In this document: in pieces, positions 11,701-20,892 of the stretch
Layout: every line of letters begins with the position of its first letter
How positions within the stretch are numbered: position 1 is the first letter of the stretch
Origin: Siderastrea siderea
Lineage: Eukaryota; Cnidaria; Anthozoa; Scleractinia; Rhizangiidae
Reading direction: 5' to 3'
Assembly: GCA_964030785.1 (NCBI GenBank)
Contig: OZ034968.1
Location: forward strand, 38,609,186-38,673,185
DNA: 64,000 nt
Notes under the pieces: model-generated
Seen by the model: the letters and a program-made list of their open reading frames with translations, nothing else
What the model was told of the DNA's origin: nothing
Databases searched by the model: none
Translations under genes and position numbers: made by a program

Positions 11701-14700
11701 GGACCGGTCATTATTTAGAGGTGAGGGAGGGCTGGTGCAAATAGGGGATCAATGATGTTATGCGGGGAAAAGGGAGGGGCACACAAATTTATGCATGCTT
11801 ATTAGGGAGCTTTGTTATACAATTAAGGGGGTAAGGGAGGAGGATCAGCAAAAAATTTGCTTCACAAAGGGCCTCCCTCCATTTGCACCAGCCCCCCTCT
11901 AAATAATGACCGGTCCCTAATCCCGGCCATGCCAAATTCCCCAATACCTCGAACTGAACTCGTTTCCGTTTGTTGATATGCTTACGTATTTACCATCCAC
12001 GATGTTAATTTGCTAATTGTGAAAATATAGCTCTTATGTAAGGGGTAAACAAGCTTGGGTTAGCTGACTTATCGGTGCATTGAATAAGCTGCTACTGTTC
12101 AGACGACTTGACAAGAACTGTTTTAAGGTTTCCTTCTTCGTAGCTCTTTTTGATCTCGGTTGATACGATTTTCAAAAGTTTTTGCTCCCACTTTTTAAGA
12201 CTTAGTTTGTTTGATTTTTTACAGGGGCAAACATCAACAAAGCTGACGATTACGGTCGTACGCCGTTACACGTGGCGGCCTCGGCACATTATCCTGAGAT
12301 GGTCAGGTTCCTCATCGACAATGGCGCCAAGGTTCACGCAAGAACTGCGGGAGAAGACCAGACTCCTCTGCATTACGCCGCTAAGAACGAAGCTGTGCAG
12401 TGTGTAAAGATTCTACTGGCATACGGTGCTGATATCGAGGCTACAGATTACAAACTACGCACTCCTTTGCAGGTAGGCAGAGTGCGGTATCAGGATACCT
12501 AAATCACTGAGATTTTTTTAAAAAGCGGAGATCGGAACACACCTCGTTTAAAAAGTTCGAAGAGGTCCATAAACAGGCTTTTTACCACGGTGGTAGTCAA
12601 TAAGACGAAGATAAAGGCTAGCGAGCAATAAAAAAAAAGCGAACAGTCTAAGTTCTCCCGACATAGGCACCTGATCAAATGAGAACTTGCCACCAAGTAG
12701 AACTAAAGAGCAACTTGCTTAAAGGACAAGCTGGAGTTAGGTTTTAGGAACCCGGTTGATGGGTCAAAAAACTGTCAGTCCCTTTCTGATTTTCAGTCAC
12801 TATGTTCTAAAAGATAATATAACCAATCCAGGCACACTTCTTAATTAATTTTTGACTGCTATTTGTAGGTTGCAGCAGAGCACAATAGTGCTGAGGCAAC
12901 ACGGGCACTTTTGGACGAGGGGGCCTCGGCTGGTGTAAAAGATGACAGTGGAATGTCGGCACTTTCGCTTCTTATTTCCCAGATGCCTGAGGTGGTAAGT
13001 GGTAAAAACAATTTTAATTTTCATGACGTGGCCAGATTACTCCTGCCATCTTCGTGCATACACCGTAAAATGCATGAAAAGTCGAGTTGAGAAATGGCCA
13101 TTCAATGTAAAATTAATAAACCTCCAACGCTCTTGCAACCAATCAGCAAAACTCATAACACCTTTTGTGTCTCAAGAGAAGCTTTACGTAGTCGTGCTAT
13201 CTCGGCCACTCAAGCCGGGCTATTTGTTGGACTTGCTTCTTTTTTTTTGCAAGCCACAAAAGAAACATTTCAAACGCTCCCTTCCCTGACACATGCCCTT
13301 GTTGGAGGGTTCACTTTATCTGCTGGCTAGAACCGCGACTTAAGTTCTCTTACAGAATATGTACCGTTGGTGTGTCATCAGGACAAATACTTGGTGTCTT
13401 AGCTCTTTCGAGCAAGAGGTCTTTTCGTTGAAGTATCATACCTTTCTTTTTTCACAGGCATACAGAGCACTTGACCAGTTTCATTCCGCCGACAGAATCC
13501 ACCGGAAACAAAACTTTTATCTGAATTTCCTGGAAAACTGCAACTCTCCCAAGGAGGCTACAACGCCCGCCTTTTCCCCTCTGCAAGCTGCGTCCCTGTC
13601 AAATTTCCTCGAACTTGTGATGCATCCAATCTTCCAACGCCTCATCGACGTCAAATGGAGGTACTTCCGGGTGGAGGCGTGGCTCGATATTCTTCCAAAC
13701 ATGTTGATGACCATATTATACACCATCTTAGCGTGTTCGATGCCCCAGGATGTGAGCACCTTTTACACGCCTATTAGTAAACAGTGGTGGAAAATTGTGA
13801 TAGAAATCGTGTTTGCCTCTATAATGCTCAACGAAATCAGAAAAGAAGTCAAGGAGTACTACCGATCAAAAAAGCAATCAAGAAAACTGATAAAATGGAG
13901 GCGGAAAGAGATTGAACGCGATTTGGCTTTTTGTCATCCGCGTTGGCCTCAGGAAAGAACATTTGTTGAGCAAGAACTGCGACGGGTAAAACAGGACAAA
14001 GGAATTAAGCAGAGTTACTTCTCAGACGCATGGAATTATATCGACTTGATCACGTATGCTATGCTGATAGTGGTAATAATTCTCCACTTTGTAAACGTCT
14101 ATATCAAAAACACAGTATACAATGACGTGTTCGTTCGTATACTCTCGTGTACTGTTATTCCGGTCTGGGTTCGCTTGCTCAAATATGCCCGACCCTTCCC
14201 CAGCCAGGGACCATTTGTCGTGATGCTTGACCATATCATCAAGGACACTTCAAAGTGGTTGTTTGTAATTTTGATGTTTTACATACCATATGCCGCTGCC
14301 TTCTGGATAATGTTCGGTCCGCGTGCGCAAACTCCTGTTCAAGGCTACGACAGCGTTACAAGTTTGACTTATACCATCATTCGGATTCCTTTGGTAGATG
14401 ACTATAATTTTGCAGAGCTAGATAAAGCTGCTCCCTACATGTCACGTGTTCTTTGTGGCTCTTTTATCATCATTGCTGCGATTGTTCTAATGAATCTGTA
14501 CATTGCGCTTTTGTCGAACACGTTCCAGCGGGTTTACGACAACGCTCGCGCAACAGCTGCTATACAGCGGGCCCGGCTTCTTCAAGATTTGGAATTGGAC
14601 GCTTCTGTGAAGAAACTGAAGCGCTATAGAGAGTTTATAAGTACTACCTACAGTCCCGAGGAAACTGACTACATACCAACCCTTTCAGAAAAAGAGGAAC

Positions 14701-15083
14701 AAAACCGGAAACAAGACGAAAAAGTTACCGAAATTCACAATATAGTGAGCAAGCGCTTTGGTGGCAGAAAGTTTGGCAAACTGGAAGGAAGTGAATTTGA
14801 TACGGTGTTGGAAGACTTGGACAATCTTAAGCGCTCTAACTCGGAAATGAAACGTTCTCTAAGTTTGCTTACCTCAAACCTGGAAGAACTTACGAAGACA
14901 ACATCTCTACTCCTAGAAGAGCGTATGCGCAATAACCAACAGCGAGACCACAAGGTCTGTGAGAATATTTTGGAGCGATTGACCTCGACAGTTGAAAGAT
15001 TGGAAGCAGTCTATGCTATTGACGATGGCCGAAATCCCGGGCAACCAATGCGGAATCATAAGGCAAACCAAACAGAACAATGA
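8742..15083 (+). CDS. Ankyrin-repeat TRP-like cation channel, 4 exons, 934 aa
   Basis: Complete gene. Exons are 8742-9546, 12225-12472, 12869-12994 and 13458-15083; every junction is GT-AG and the phases join (805+248+126+1626 nt = 935 codons with stop). Residues 1-220 are basic, Ser-rich and unordered. About four to five ankyrin repeats follow (roughly 225-400; GRTPLHVAA and QTPLHYAAKN are typical), split across exons 1-4. Exon 4 encodes six membrane segments: S1 about 465-487, S2 503-520, S3 585-608, S4 616-635, S5 658-679 and S6 722-745 (IVLMNLYIALLSNTFQRVYD). A pore loop lies between S5 and S6, and a C-terminal coiled coil covers about 835-925. S4 has few charges, as in TRP channels. The S6 end resembles TRPC/TRPN/TRPV families without fitting one cleanly, and there are too few ankyrins for TRPA or TRPN. 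Probably a plasma-membrane cation channel with a sensory role (inference). Confidence 0.9.
9640..9740. repeat. Degenerate ATAACGTAAT tandem repeat
   Basis: Several imperfect copies of a TATAACGTAATA-like unit just inside intron 1 of the channel gene. A TACGTNAC-like word recurs to about 9765. No function can be assigned. Confidence 0.6.
10977..11290 (-). repeat. tRNA-headed repeat unit flanked by direct copies of its body
   Basis: A body of about 67 bp (ATGAATATATGAA...GATCCTCGCAG) occurs at 10977-11043 and again at 11221-11290, with a tRNA-like head between them. The layout is body-head-body with a period near 246 bp, as expected of a dimer of a tRNA-derived SINE or tRNA-containing satellite. 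It sits in intron 1 of the TRP-like gene in the antisense direction. A related copy is at 18.6-18.9 kb. Confidence 0.75.
11093..11163 (-). tRNA. tRNA-like head of SINE (probably not a functional tRNA)
   Basis: On minus it folds as a cloverleaf. The acceptor is GGCTTG/CAAGCC, the A box TAGCTCAATTGG and the B box GGTTCGAATCC; all Pol III promoter elements are intact and a T6 run follows. The anticodon loop reads CCGGTAT, which would place GGT (Thr) at 34-36, but position 33 is C instead of the near-invariant U. There are also mismatches in the anticodon and T stems. With the repeat context, this favours a SINE head over a translating tRNA. Confidence 0.6.
11700..11917. mobile_element. PIF/Harbinger-like MITE, GGGACCGG family (218 bp)
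   Basis: Inverted ends GGGACCGGTCATTATTTA extend on into a longer imperfect fold-back (AGGGCTGGTGCAAAT / ATTTGCACCAGCCC). TAA is present on both flanks (11697-11699 and 11918-11920). A TWA target duplication is the PIF/Harbinger signature. A larger relative with the same ends is at 58684-60969. Confidence 0.85.
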
Positions 15084-15220
15084 CGTTCTCAAATCAGGCA
15101 ACAGAGAGTTTCATCCTCTCTTGGTTTGAGTAATTGTACCTAGAGTTTTGTGATTTAGAAGGCGATCTTTTCTGACGTCATTATTTACTATATTGATTGG
15201 CTCACAGCCTTACAAACATC

Positions 15221-15226
15221 AATAAA
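15221..15226 (+). terminator. Candidate polyadenylation signal AATAAA of the TRP-like gene
   Basis: AATAAA 138 bases after the TGA stop, the first canonical hexamer on this strand downstream. Position is plausible for a short 3' UTR. Confidence 0.5.
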
Positions 15227-15385
15227 TTGAACGGCTTTTTACAATCGCACAGTTGCTTTAAGTTTTCGTATCTATAAGTTCAACAGACTCAAATAACGTT
15301 GACATCAAGAAAGATCGCCCCATACCAGAATTTTCATGCATTGCGGAATTTCTAGTTTGACCTGCGCGTACAAGATATTTTTCCC

Positions 15386-16514
15386 TAGCCTGTTCCCGGC
15401 GTTCAGATGGTAGAGCGCGAGCGAAAAAGAAAGCGAGCGAAAGAGCGGGAAAAAAACGAGGGGAGACTGGGGAAGACGACGAGGGAACGCCTGTGAAATT
15501 AATTTTAAAAAGCTCATGACGGTATACCAGAATCTGGTATACCCTCTGATTGGCCAAATTTGACACCTCCTGTCAACACCAGAGGGTTGTTGACGCAGAC
15601 ACGAAATGCGATATGGCGTGCCCGTGCGAAGGTCATCCTCTATCGAGTCACGCTTGGTTGAATAACTGCACGGCAAGCGCTTGACGATTTCCCAAATGTG
15701 GATACTTTACAAATGAAATAAAAAGATTGTCTTCAAAACGTGTTTCTGGGAAGAGGTCTCATCGCCATTCTTCCAACAGGATTTGGAAATAGGTTGATCT
15801 TTCAACTTTTTCCAAGGTTAATCAACGCATCGCAAAGAAACGCTGTTTCTAAGATAATTGTGGTCACTCCGCTTGTCGCAATCATGAAAGACGAAGTAGA
15901 ACAGCTTCAAAGCATCGGAATTAGAGCGCTGGCTATCGGAGTAGACGAAGAAGGAGCAGGAAAAATGGATCGGCTAGATTGTGTATGAAAGTCCTGAAAG
16001 CCTGCTGTCTAAGGAATGGAGAAAAGAACAACAACAAACATAGCCATCGCAATCGACGAAGACGACGAAGTTCATTCCGTCACAGAGTGAAAAGCTTTCT
16101 ATTCATCAATTTGATAAACCGATGTGTATATAAAGTCGTCTGTGATTCTCGTTACCTTTATTGGTCCAGTAGTGGAGATGACATTTGCGTTTCCGTATCG
16201 CAGAAAATTTTGCAATGTTCATTCGGCATGTCAGATTTCTTAAAGCATCATTTACTTTTCCCAACGCTTCAAACTCGGGTGAAACCTATTTCGGTCAGCA
16301 TAATTACATAACTTTCTTGTTTACTTTGACCTGACCCTGGGTTCATGTTTCTCTGCCGCTTTTGGCGGTCTTAAGTGGGCGGCATGGGCTTTTTAAAATT
16401 AATTTCACAGGCGTTCCCTCGTCCTCTTCCCCAGTCTCCCCTCGTTTTTTCCCGCTCTTTCGCTCGCTATATTTTTCGCTCACGCTCCACTATCTGAACA
16501 CCTGGAACAGGCTA
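15386..16514. mobile_element. Mutator-like non-autonomous element carrying a RecQ fragment
   Basis: Long inverted arms of over 120 bp start TAGCCTGTTC and continue as purine-rich GAGGGGAGACTGGGGAAGA-type sequence; the right arm is the reverse complement (16390-16514). Both sides carry the same 9 bases ATTTTTCCC (15377-15385 and 16515-16523), a target duplication length typical of Mutator-like elements. Between the arms lies a broken piece of a RecQ-type helicase gene. Arms plus cargo without a transposase resemble the gene-capturing MULEs (Pack-MULEs) described in plants. Confidence 0.75.
15740..16043 (+). pseudogene. RecQ-type DNA helicase fragment (broken)
   Basis: The first frame gives AILPTGFGNRLIFQ, a Walker A (motif I) region in which the essential GK reads GN. 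It then gives IIVVTPLVAIMKDEVEQLQ (motif Ia region) and a stretch ending at a TGA. A shift of frame near 15985 restores VYESPESLLSKEWR, the usual VYGSPESLL block of RecQ-like helicases that are numerous in cnidarian genomes. So the fragment covers motifs I-Ia only, lacks the DExH box, has a mutated ATP-binding Lys and is frameshifted. It is not a working helicase. It lies wholly within the inverted arms of the surrounding mobile element. Confidence 0.75.
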
Positions 16515-16753
16515 ATTTTTCCCCAAAATGGCAGGGACGCTAATCATTCAATATTTTTAGCCATCTTTTTTTAGTAATAATGATAATTAAAATCAGTAAT
16601 AATTTATTTCAATATGACTACGAATATGACTATATTTTTATGTCGAAACGAAAGCACAGTGCCAGAAATCTATCCTAACAAGGCGCCCGTTTCTCAAAAC
16701 TTCCGCTAACTTACCGGAACCAAAAACTATCTTATGCGCACAATACTCTTTAA

Positions 16754-17191
16754 AGTGGTACTACCATCTAAAAATCACTTTTAGTTTTTTCTTCGAATTT
16801 CGAAACTTTGTTTACTAAACACTCCCAAAGCGAACTTTTTAAGCCTTAATTTTGAGTAGAAGACTCTCTATGTAAACTACAGTTTTCCAATTTAATGGTC
16901 CGCTATTATTACACCAGAAAGGATGCAATGACGTCATTCACTCAAGAGCTTTAGAATGCAGTGTGTGAACACAGCTTTTAACTATGCAAAACACGAGTTT
17001 TAGAGTCTGGAAGCGGAAAATTCCCGTGCAGCATACTTAATAAGCTACTTTCGATCACATTCACACACCATTACATAGGAAAATTGCAGTTTAAATAAAC
17101 AGTCTTCTTCTCAAAATTAAGGGTTAAAATTTCGCTTGGGGAGTGTTTCGAAATCCCTAGAAAAAATAGATATTTTGATCGTAGTACCACT
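16754..17191. mobile_element. TTAA-flanked fold-back MITE (438 bp)
   Basis: Ends AGTGGTACTAC / GTAGTACCACT are flanked on both sides by TTAA (16750-16753 and 17192-17195). The inverted symmetry continues for about 150 bases into each arm, e.g. the CCTTAATTTTGAG block near 16844 against CTCAAAATTAAGG near 17114. TTAA target choice fits piggyBac or Kolobok. The 5'-AGTG start is shared with the THAP-bearing TTAA element at 54.1 kb, so both may use one transposase family. Confidence 0.8.
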
Positions 17192-17717
17192 TTAACAGAG
17201 ACTCAATTTTTATTGATTTTGAAAGCTGAAGTTTTTGAAAAATTTGTATTGGCAAGTTGGCACTAATAATTACCACCAATCGAAAAGTCTGAAAAACACT
17301 TATCGGGCCCGGTAAGTTATCGGAAGTTTCTAGAAATGGGCCATGTTTCAGCGATTGTTTTATTTATTTCAAATCAGAAATTTAATGATATTTCTACTGA
17401 AAATTGTTCTTAATAAGTTTATTAAAGGAGCTATGTCACGGATAACGCATCATGAAAAAGCTGGCAAGTTTTTTCAAGTTTGTCATTCGTAATCCGTCTT
17501 AATCTCCCTCAGTCGTGACCATCCTCGTTTAGTTTTGGTTTATTATTACTTCTTTGGTGTTTTTCTACCTTAGGAAACTATTTGAGGTTTCTTTTAATAA
17601 GAAAATAACTTTTTCAGATCAGAAAAATGAATGAAACGCCGTGACATAGGCCTTTAAAAACAGTTGTTGTGTCATTCAACTTGTTGCTATTGTTTTTGTT
17701 TTCACGTCCAAAAGTGT
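17192..17717. other. Gene-free stretch, 3' flank of CAP gene 1
   Basis: AT-rich sequence with no exon on either strand. It would contain the 3' UTR of the minus-strand CAP gene. Confidence 0.4.
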
Positions 17718-20537
17718 CTAACAAAGCAGAAACCCAAACAGCAGCCACTGAGCAGCAAACTGCACGCCTCTCCAGGCATTTACACTTGAGACACCTGCTC
17801 TGACGTACACTTTCGGTTTCACTGTGGTGGTGTACTTTTTTGATGTTGTGTTACCAGCTGGAGGGAAAACGTTTTTAGCGAAGTGACCTTGAACATTCCC
17901 TGGAGGAAAATATTTCACTACTACCACAGTTTTGCCATCTCTTCTAAGCTTGCTGACAGCGCCGATTTGTTTGGTGTTTTTCCAAACCAACTGAGAAAGG
18001 AGAAAAGTAGGAATGTCAAAATATCGCTCCAAGAACAGGCTAAACGTAAAACAGCCGGCTATTATGGAAGAGTTTTATTTCGGACGTTCTTCAGGTCATT
18101 TCACAGGAAACTTTTACCCCCATAAAATGCTGCTCCTCCTCCGTGAAACAAGAACGAAAGCTGGGGTCCATCCGTTTCCTCCAAATCTCGTATTAGCCAT
18201 TTTAGGTAATGACTACAAAAATATTTTGTACCCATGAAACGAGCAAAACCTCTCGTCGACTCTCACGTTCATTGTCAAGCAGAGAGCGTATAGTAGACGG
18301 TTAGTGGACCTGAGCGTTAAGGGTAAACGAGGGCAAACATCTTGAATATTCGTTCTCAGTAAGACTCGCGTAAATTAGTACATCGCAGGATTACTCCTGC
18401 GATGGAGTTCCCGCCACCATTTTTTTGCCGGTACCCATTCAAACATTTGCGTGGGGACGACACCATACAGAGACTAAGCCTTGAAACACTGACCTTCGGC
18501 TCTTCTACTAAAGTCCGACTGCCTTCTGGAAATGGAAATGGCTTACGCAACTAGCCTTAAAAAGGTCAATAGATTTCATTTAAAAAATGTAAAGGAGATC
18601 ATGGCGGTTATGACACAACTTACATGCAGTTGTGAAAAGAAAGCTTGAAAAAAATACAGGCTTGTACGGGATTCGAACTCTTGGCCTTTGCAATACCGGC
18701 GCAGCGCTCTAACCAATTGAGCTAACAAGCCAACTGGGAGCTGGTCATTTTGTCGGTTCGTTATAAGCCCGTGGACGATGAAGATGAAAGTAATGAATAT
18801 ATGAATATCAGATATTAGAACTGCTGAAAAGTGATGAAGAATTAAATGTAAAGAAGATCATCGCAGTTATGACACAACTTCTTTTCACAACTGCATTTAA
18901 GATTTTATTAAAAGCACTGACTAAGCAAATGGTAATAATACAAAACCTCTGGCATGATATGATCAATCTTGGTTTTTACCTGCGTGAAATGCCCAGCTGC
19001 TTTGTAGTATTGCGGCTTTTTGTAGTTGTAGTATTTCTCCTCTGAATAAAATAACTTAACGGCCATTGCACAGGGCTCCGAAGGCCTCCCAGGGCTCAAG
19101 AAAAGATTTCCAGGGTTGCCTGGTTCGTGTTCAAATGTATTGGTGCTGGCAAGGCGATTTGCCCAGCTGTTGGCCTGACTCCAAAGTTTCTTAGACCACG
19201 TTACATTACTAACCTAACAAACCAAGAGAACAACCAGCTGATTTCTGTTCTTATTCATTCCTCATTGCGTAATTTTATTTTGTTACAATTAATTGTCCAA
19301 ATGAACACAAAATTGCGTTTCCCTCAGTTTCATGTGTTCTTCCTTCGTTAAAGAAAGACGAGCAAAAAGCAGAGCAAGGGAAGAACGGATAAACCGGCAA
19401 ACTGACCATCAATCCCCACCCCTTCCCTTTTTTCCCTACTTTTGTTATCGGTCGTATGAACAACTGAAGTGTTCACTTGGAGTTCGTTGTGTTACGTATT
19501 TTTAGTTAATACCAAACCAGTGGATAGTGTCAGTTTCGCCCAGTGGATAGTGTCAGTTTCGCCCAGTGGATAGTGACAGTTTCGCCCAGTGGATAGTGTC
19601 AGTTTCGCCCAGTGGATAGTGTCAGTTTCGCCCAGTGGATAGTGTCAGTTTCGCCCAGTGGATAGTGTCAGTTTCGCCCAGTGGATAGTGTCAGTTTCGC
19701 CCAGTGGATAGTGTCAGTTTCGCCCAGTGGATAGTATTTTTCGCGGGCTCTGATTGGCGACTCAAACTCGGGATAGTATCTGCTATTCACCTGCTGTCAT
19801 TTTTCTGGATTTCACGCACGAGTTTTCCCATATTTTTCTCTGAGGAAAGGAACTATTTGGTGCTGGCTATCCACTGGTTTGGTATCAAAACTGAAACAAT
19901 TATTCACCTCCACGTCGCTACTGTTAACAATTGCGCTCTTTGATTTACAGACGGCTGCATACCGCAAGCTAGTTGTAATTGGCTAGTTGATGACTGCTAA
20001 GTTCTTCTGTTTTTGCTTTTTCTTTCGGTTTTGCTTTTCTTGCGCTTGCTCTCACTTGTGAAATAAGCAGCTGAAGGCTCGGCGCTCGACAAGAAAAAGG
20101 CCTCTTTTTCTGTCGGTTTGTTCTTATGCTTTTCTGCAGTCGGTTCAAACACGAGTTTCAGTATGCTGTGCTTTCCTCACGTCAGCTCCCATACGAGTTT
20201 TCTTGTGATTGTGCGTTTGCTTATCTGAAGTCGGTAACATTTTTCGTGTGTTCTTGTCGTTTCGCATGCGCAAGTTGTGCTAAAAAGCCTGACCGTTTTC
20301 AGTAGGGGCACAATCACATGCACCGCCAAACGTAAATAAAATGCAAGCAATAACAAAAACAACTAAAAAGATTAAGAGAAACCTCAGCTAATATTAACGC
20401 ATAACTTGAGCTATATTTAGCTTTGGAGGTGAAAGCCCTTGGAAGGTTTGTACTGACACCAGTTACACTAACCTGATGAATTTTCCTGTAGTGGTTATGC
20501 CACACTAGTGATGGCTGTTTGCATCTCAGTACTGAAT
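17718..20537 (-). CDS. CAP-domain (SCP/PR-1/GAPR-like) protein gene 1; first exon not found
   Basis: Three exons on minus: 20473-20537, 18980-19213 and 17718-17990, all GT-AG and in phase, ending at TAG. The first gives the WHNHYR helix with the conserved His. The 234-nt exon contains WSQANSWANRLA, a FEHE segment in the place of the second His/Glu site, YSEEKYYNY and the GHFTQ signature. The last begins LVWKNTKQIG (CAP1 motif), continues to YFPPGNVQGHFAKNV (CAP2 motif) and ends in a Thr-rich linker and a hydrophobic tail, suggesting GPI anchoring or membrane attachment. CAP proteins are mostly secreted; some bind sterols and relatives occur in venoms, but no role can be assigned here. The phase demands an upstream exon ending in one base (G), presumably a signal peptide as in gene 2; I could not locate it. 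Introns carry a tRNA-headed repeat and a MITE. Confidence 0.82.
18605..18880 (-). repeat. Second tRNA-headed repeat copy
   Basis: A diverged relative of the 11-kb repeat. The tRNA-like head at 18659-18731 (acceptor GGCTTGT/ACAAGCC with 7 perfect pairs, A box TAGCTCAATTGG, B box AGTTCGAATCC) is followed on plus by the body (18780-18870). The words TATGACACAACTT occur on both sides (near 18610 and 18868), as a target duplication or a unit boundary. It lies in the last intron of CAP gene 1. Confidence 0.7.
19512..19882. mobile_element. TA-flanked MITE with internally expanded 23-bp minisatellite
   Basis: Ends CCAAACCAGTGGATAG and CTATCCACTGGTTTGG are flanked by TA on each side (19510-19511 and 19883-19884), as for Tc1/mariner-type insertion. 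From 19518 a 23-bp unit starting CAGTGGATAG, i.e. including the inner half of the left end, is repeated nine times in full (to 19724) plus a partial tenth, with one substitution in copy 3. It lies in an intron of CAP gene 1. Confidence 0.8.
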
Positions 20538-20647
20538 CTACCAACGAAATAAAGAACGAATTCATGTATATGCATACGCATTACAACTTAAAGTAGTAAC
20601 TTATTCGGTTTAATTGATTGTCTGGGAAATGGAGTGGCTGATGGCTG

Positions 20648-20892
20648 CATGACTGACTGACTGACTAACTGACTGACTGACTGAGTGACTGACTGAGTGA
20701 CTGACCACTGACTGACTGACTCACCGCCTCACTGACCTATCGACGGACTGACTGACTGACTGATTGATTGACTAATTGACTTTCTAATTATATTAACTAG
20801 CTGACTGACTGGTCACTGATGACTGATTCATCGATTGTCTAAGCGAATATCTGACTGACTGACTGACTGACTGACTGACTGACTGACTGACT
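20648..20892. repeat. (GACT)n microsatellite, interrupted
   Basis: Blocks of GACT at 20650-20700, 20715-20790 and 20850-20892 separated by diverged sequence. No coding potential. Confidence 0.9.

Noticed and set aside
15258..15676. Two minus-strand frames with FTGVPSSSSPVSPRFFP
   Set aside because: They translate the inverted arm of the Mutator-like element; the same peptide appears from the other arm at 16362.
19518..19735. CRISPR-like array
   Set aside because: The 23-bp units are directly adjacent with no unique spacers, and the genome is eukaryotic; it is a minisatellite in a MITE.
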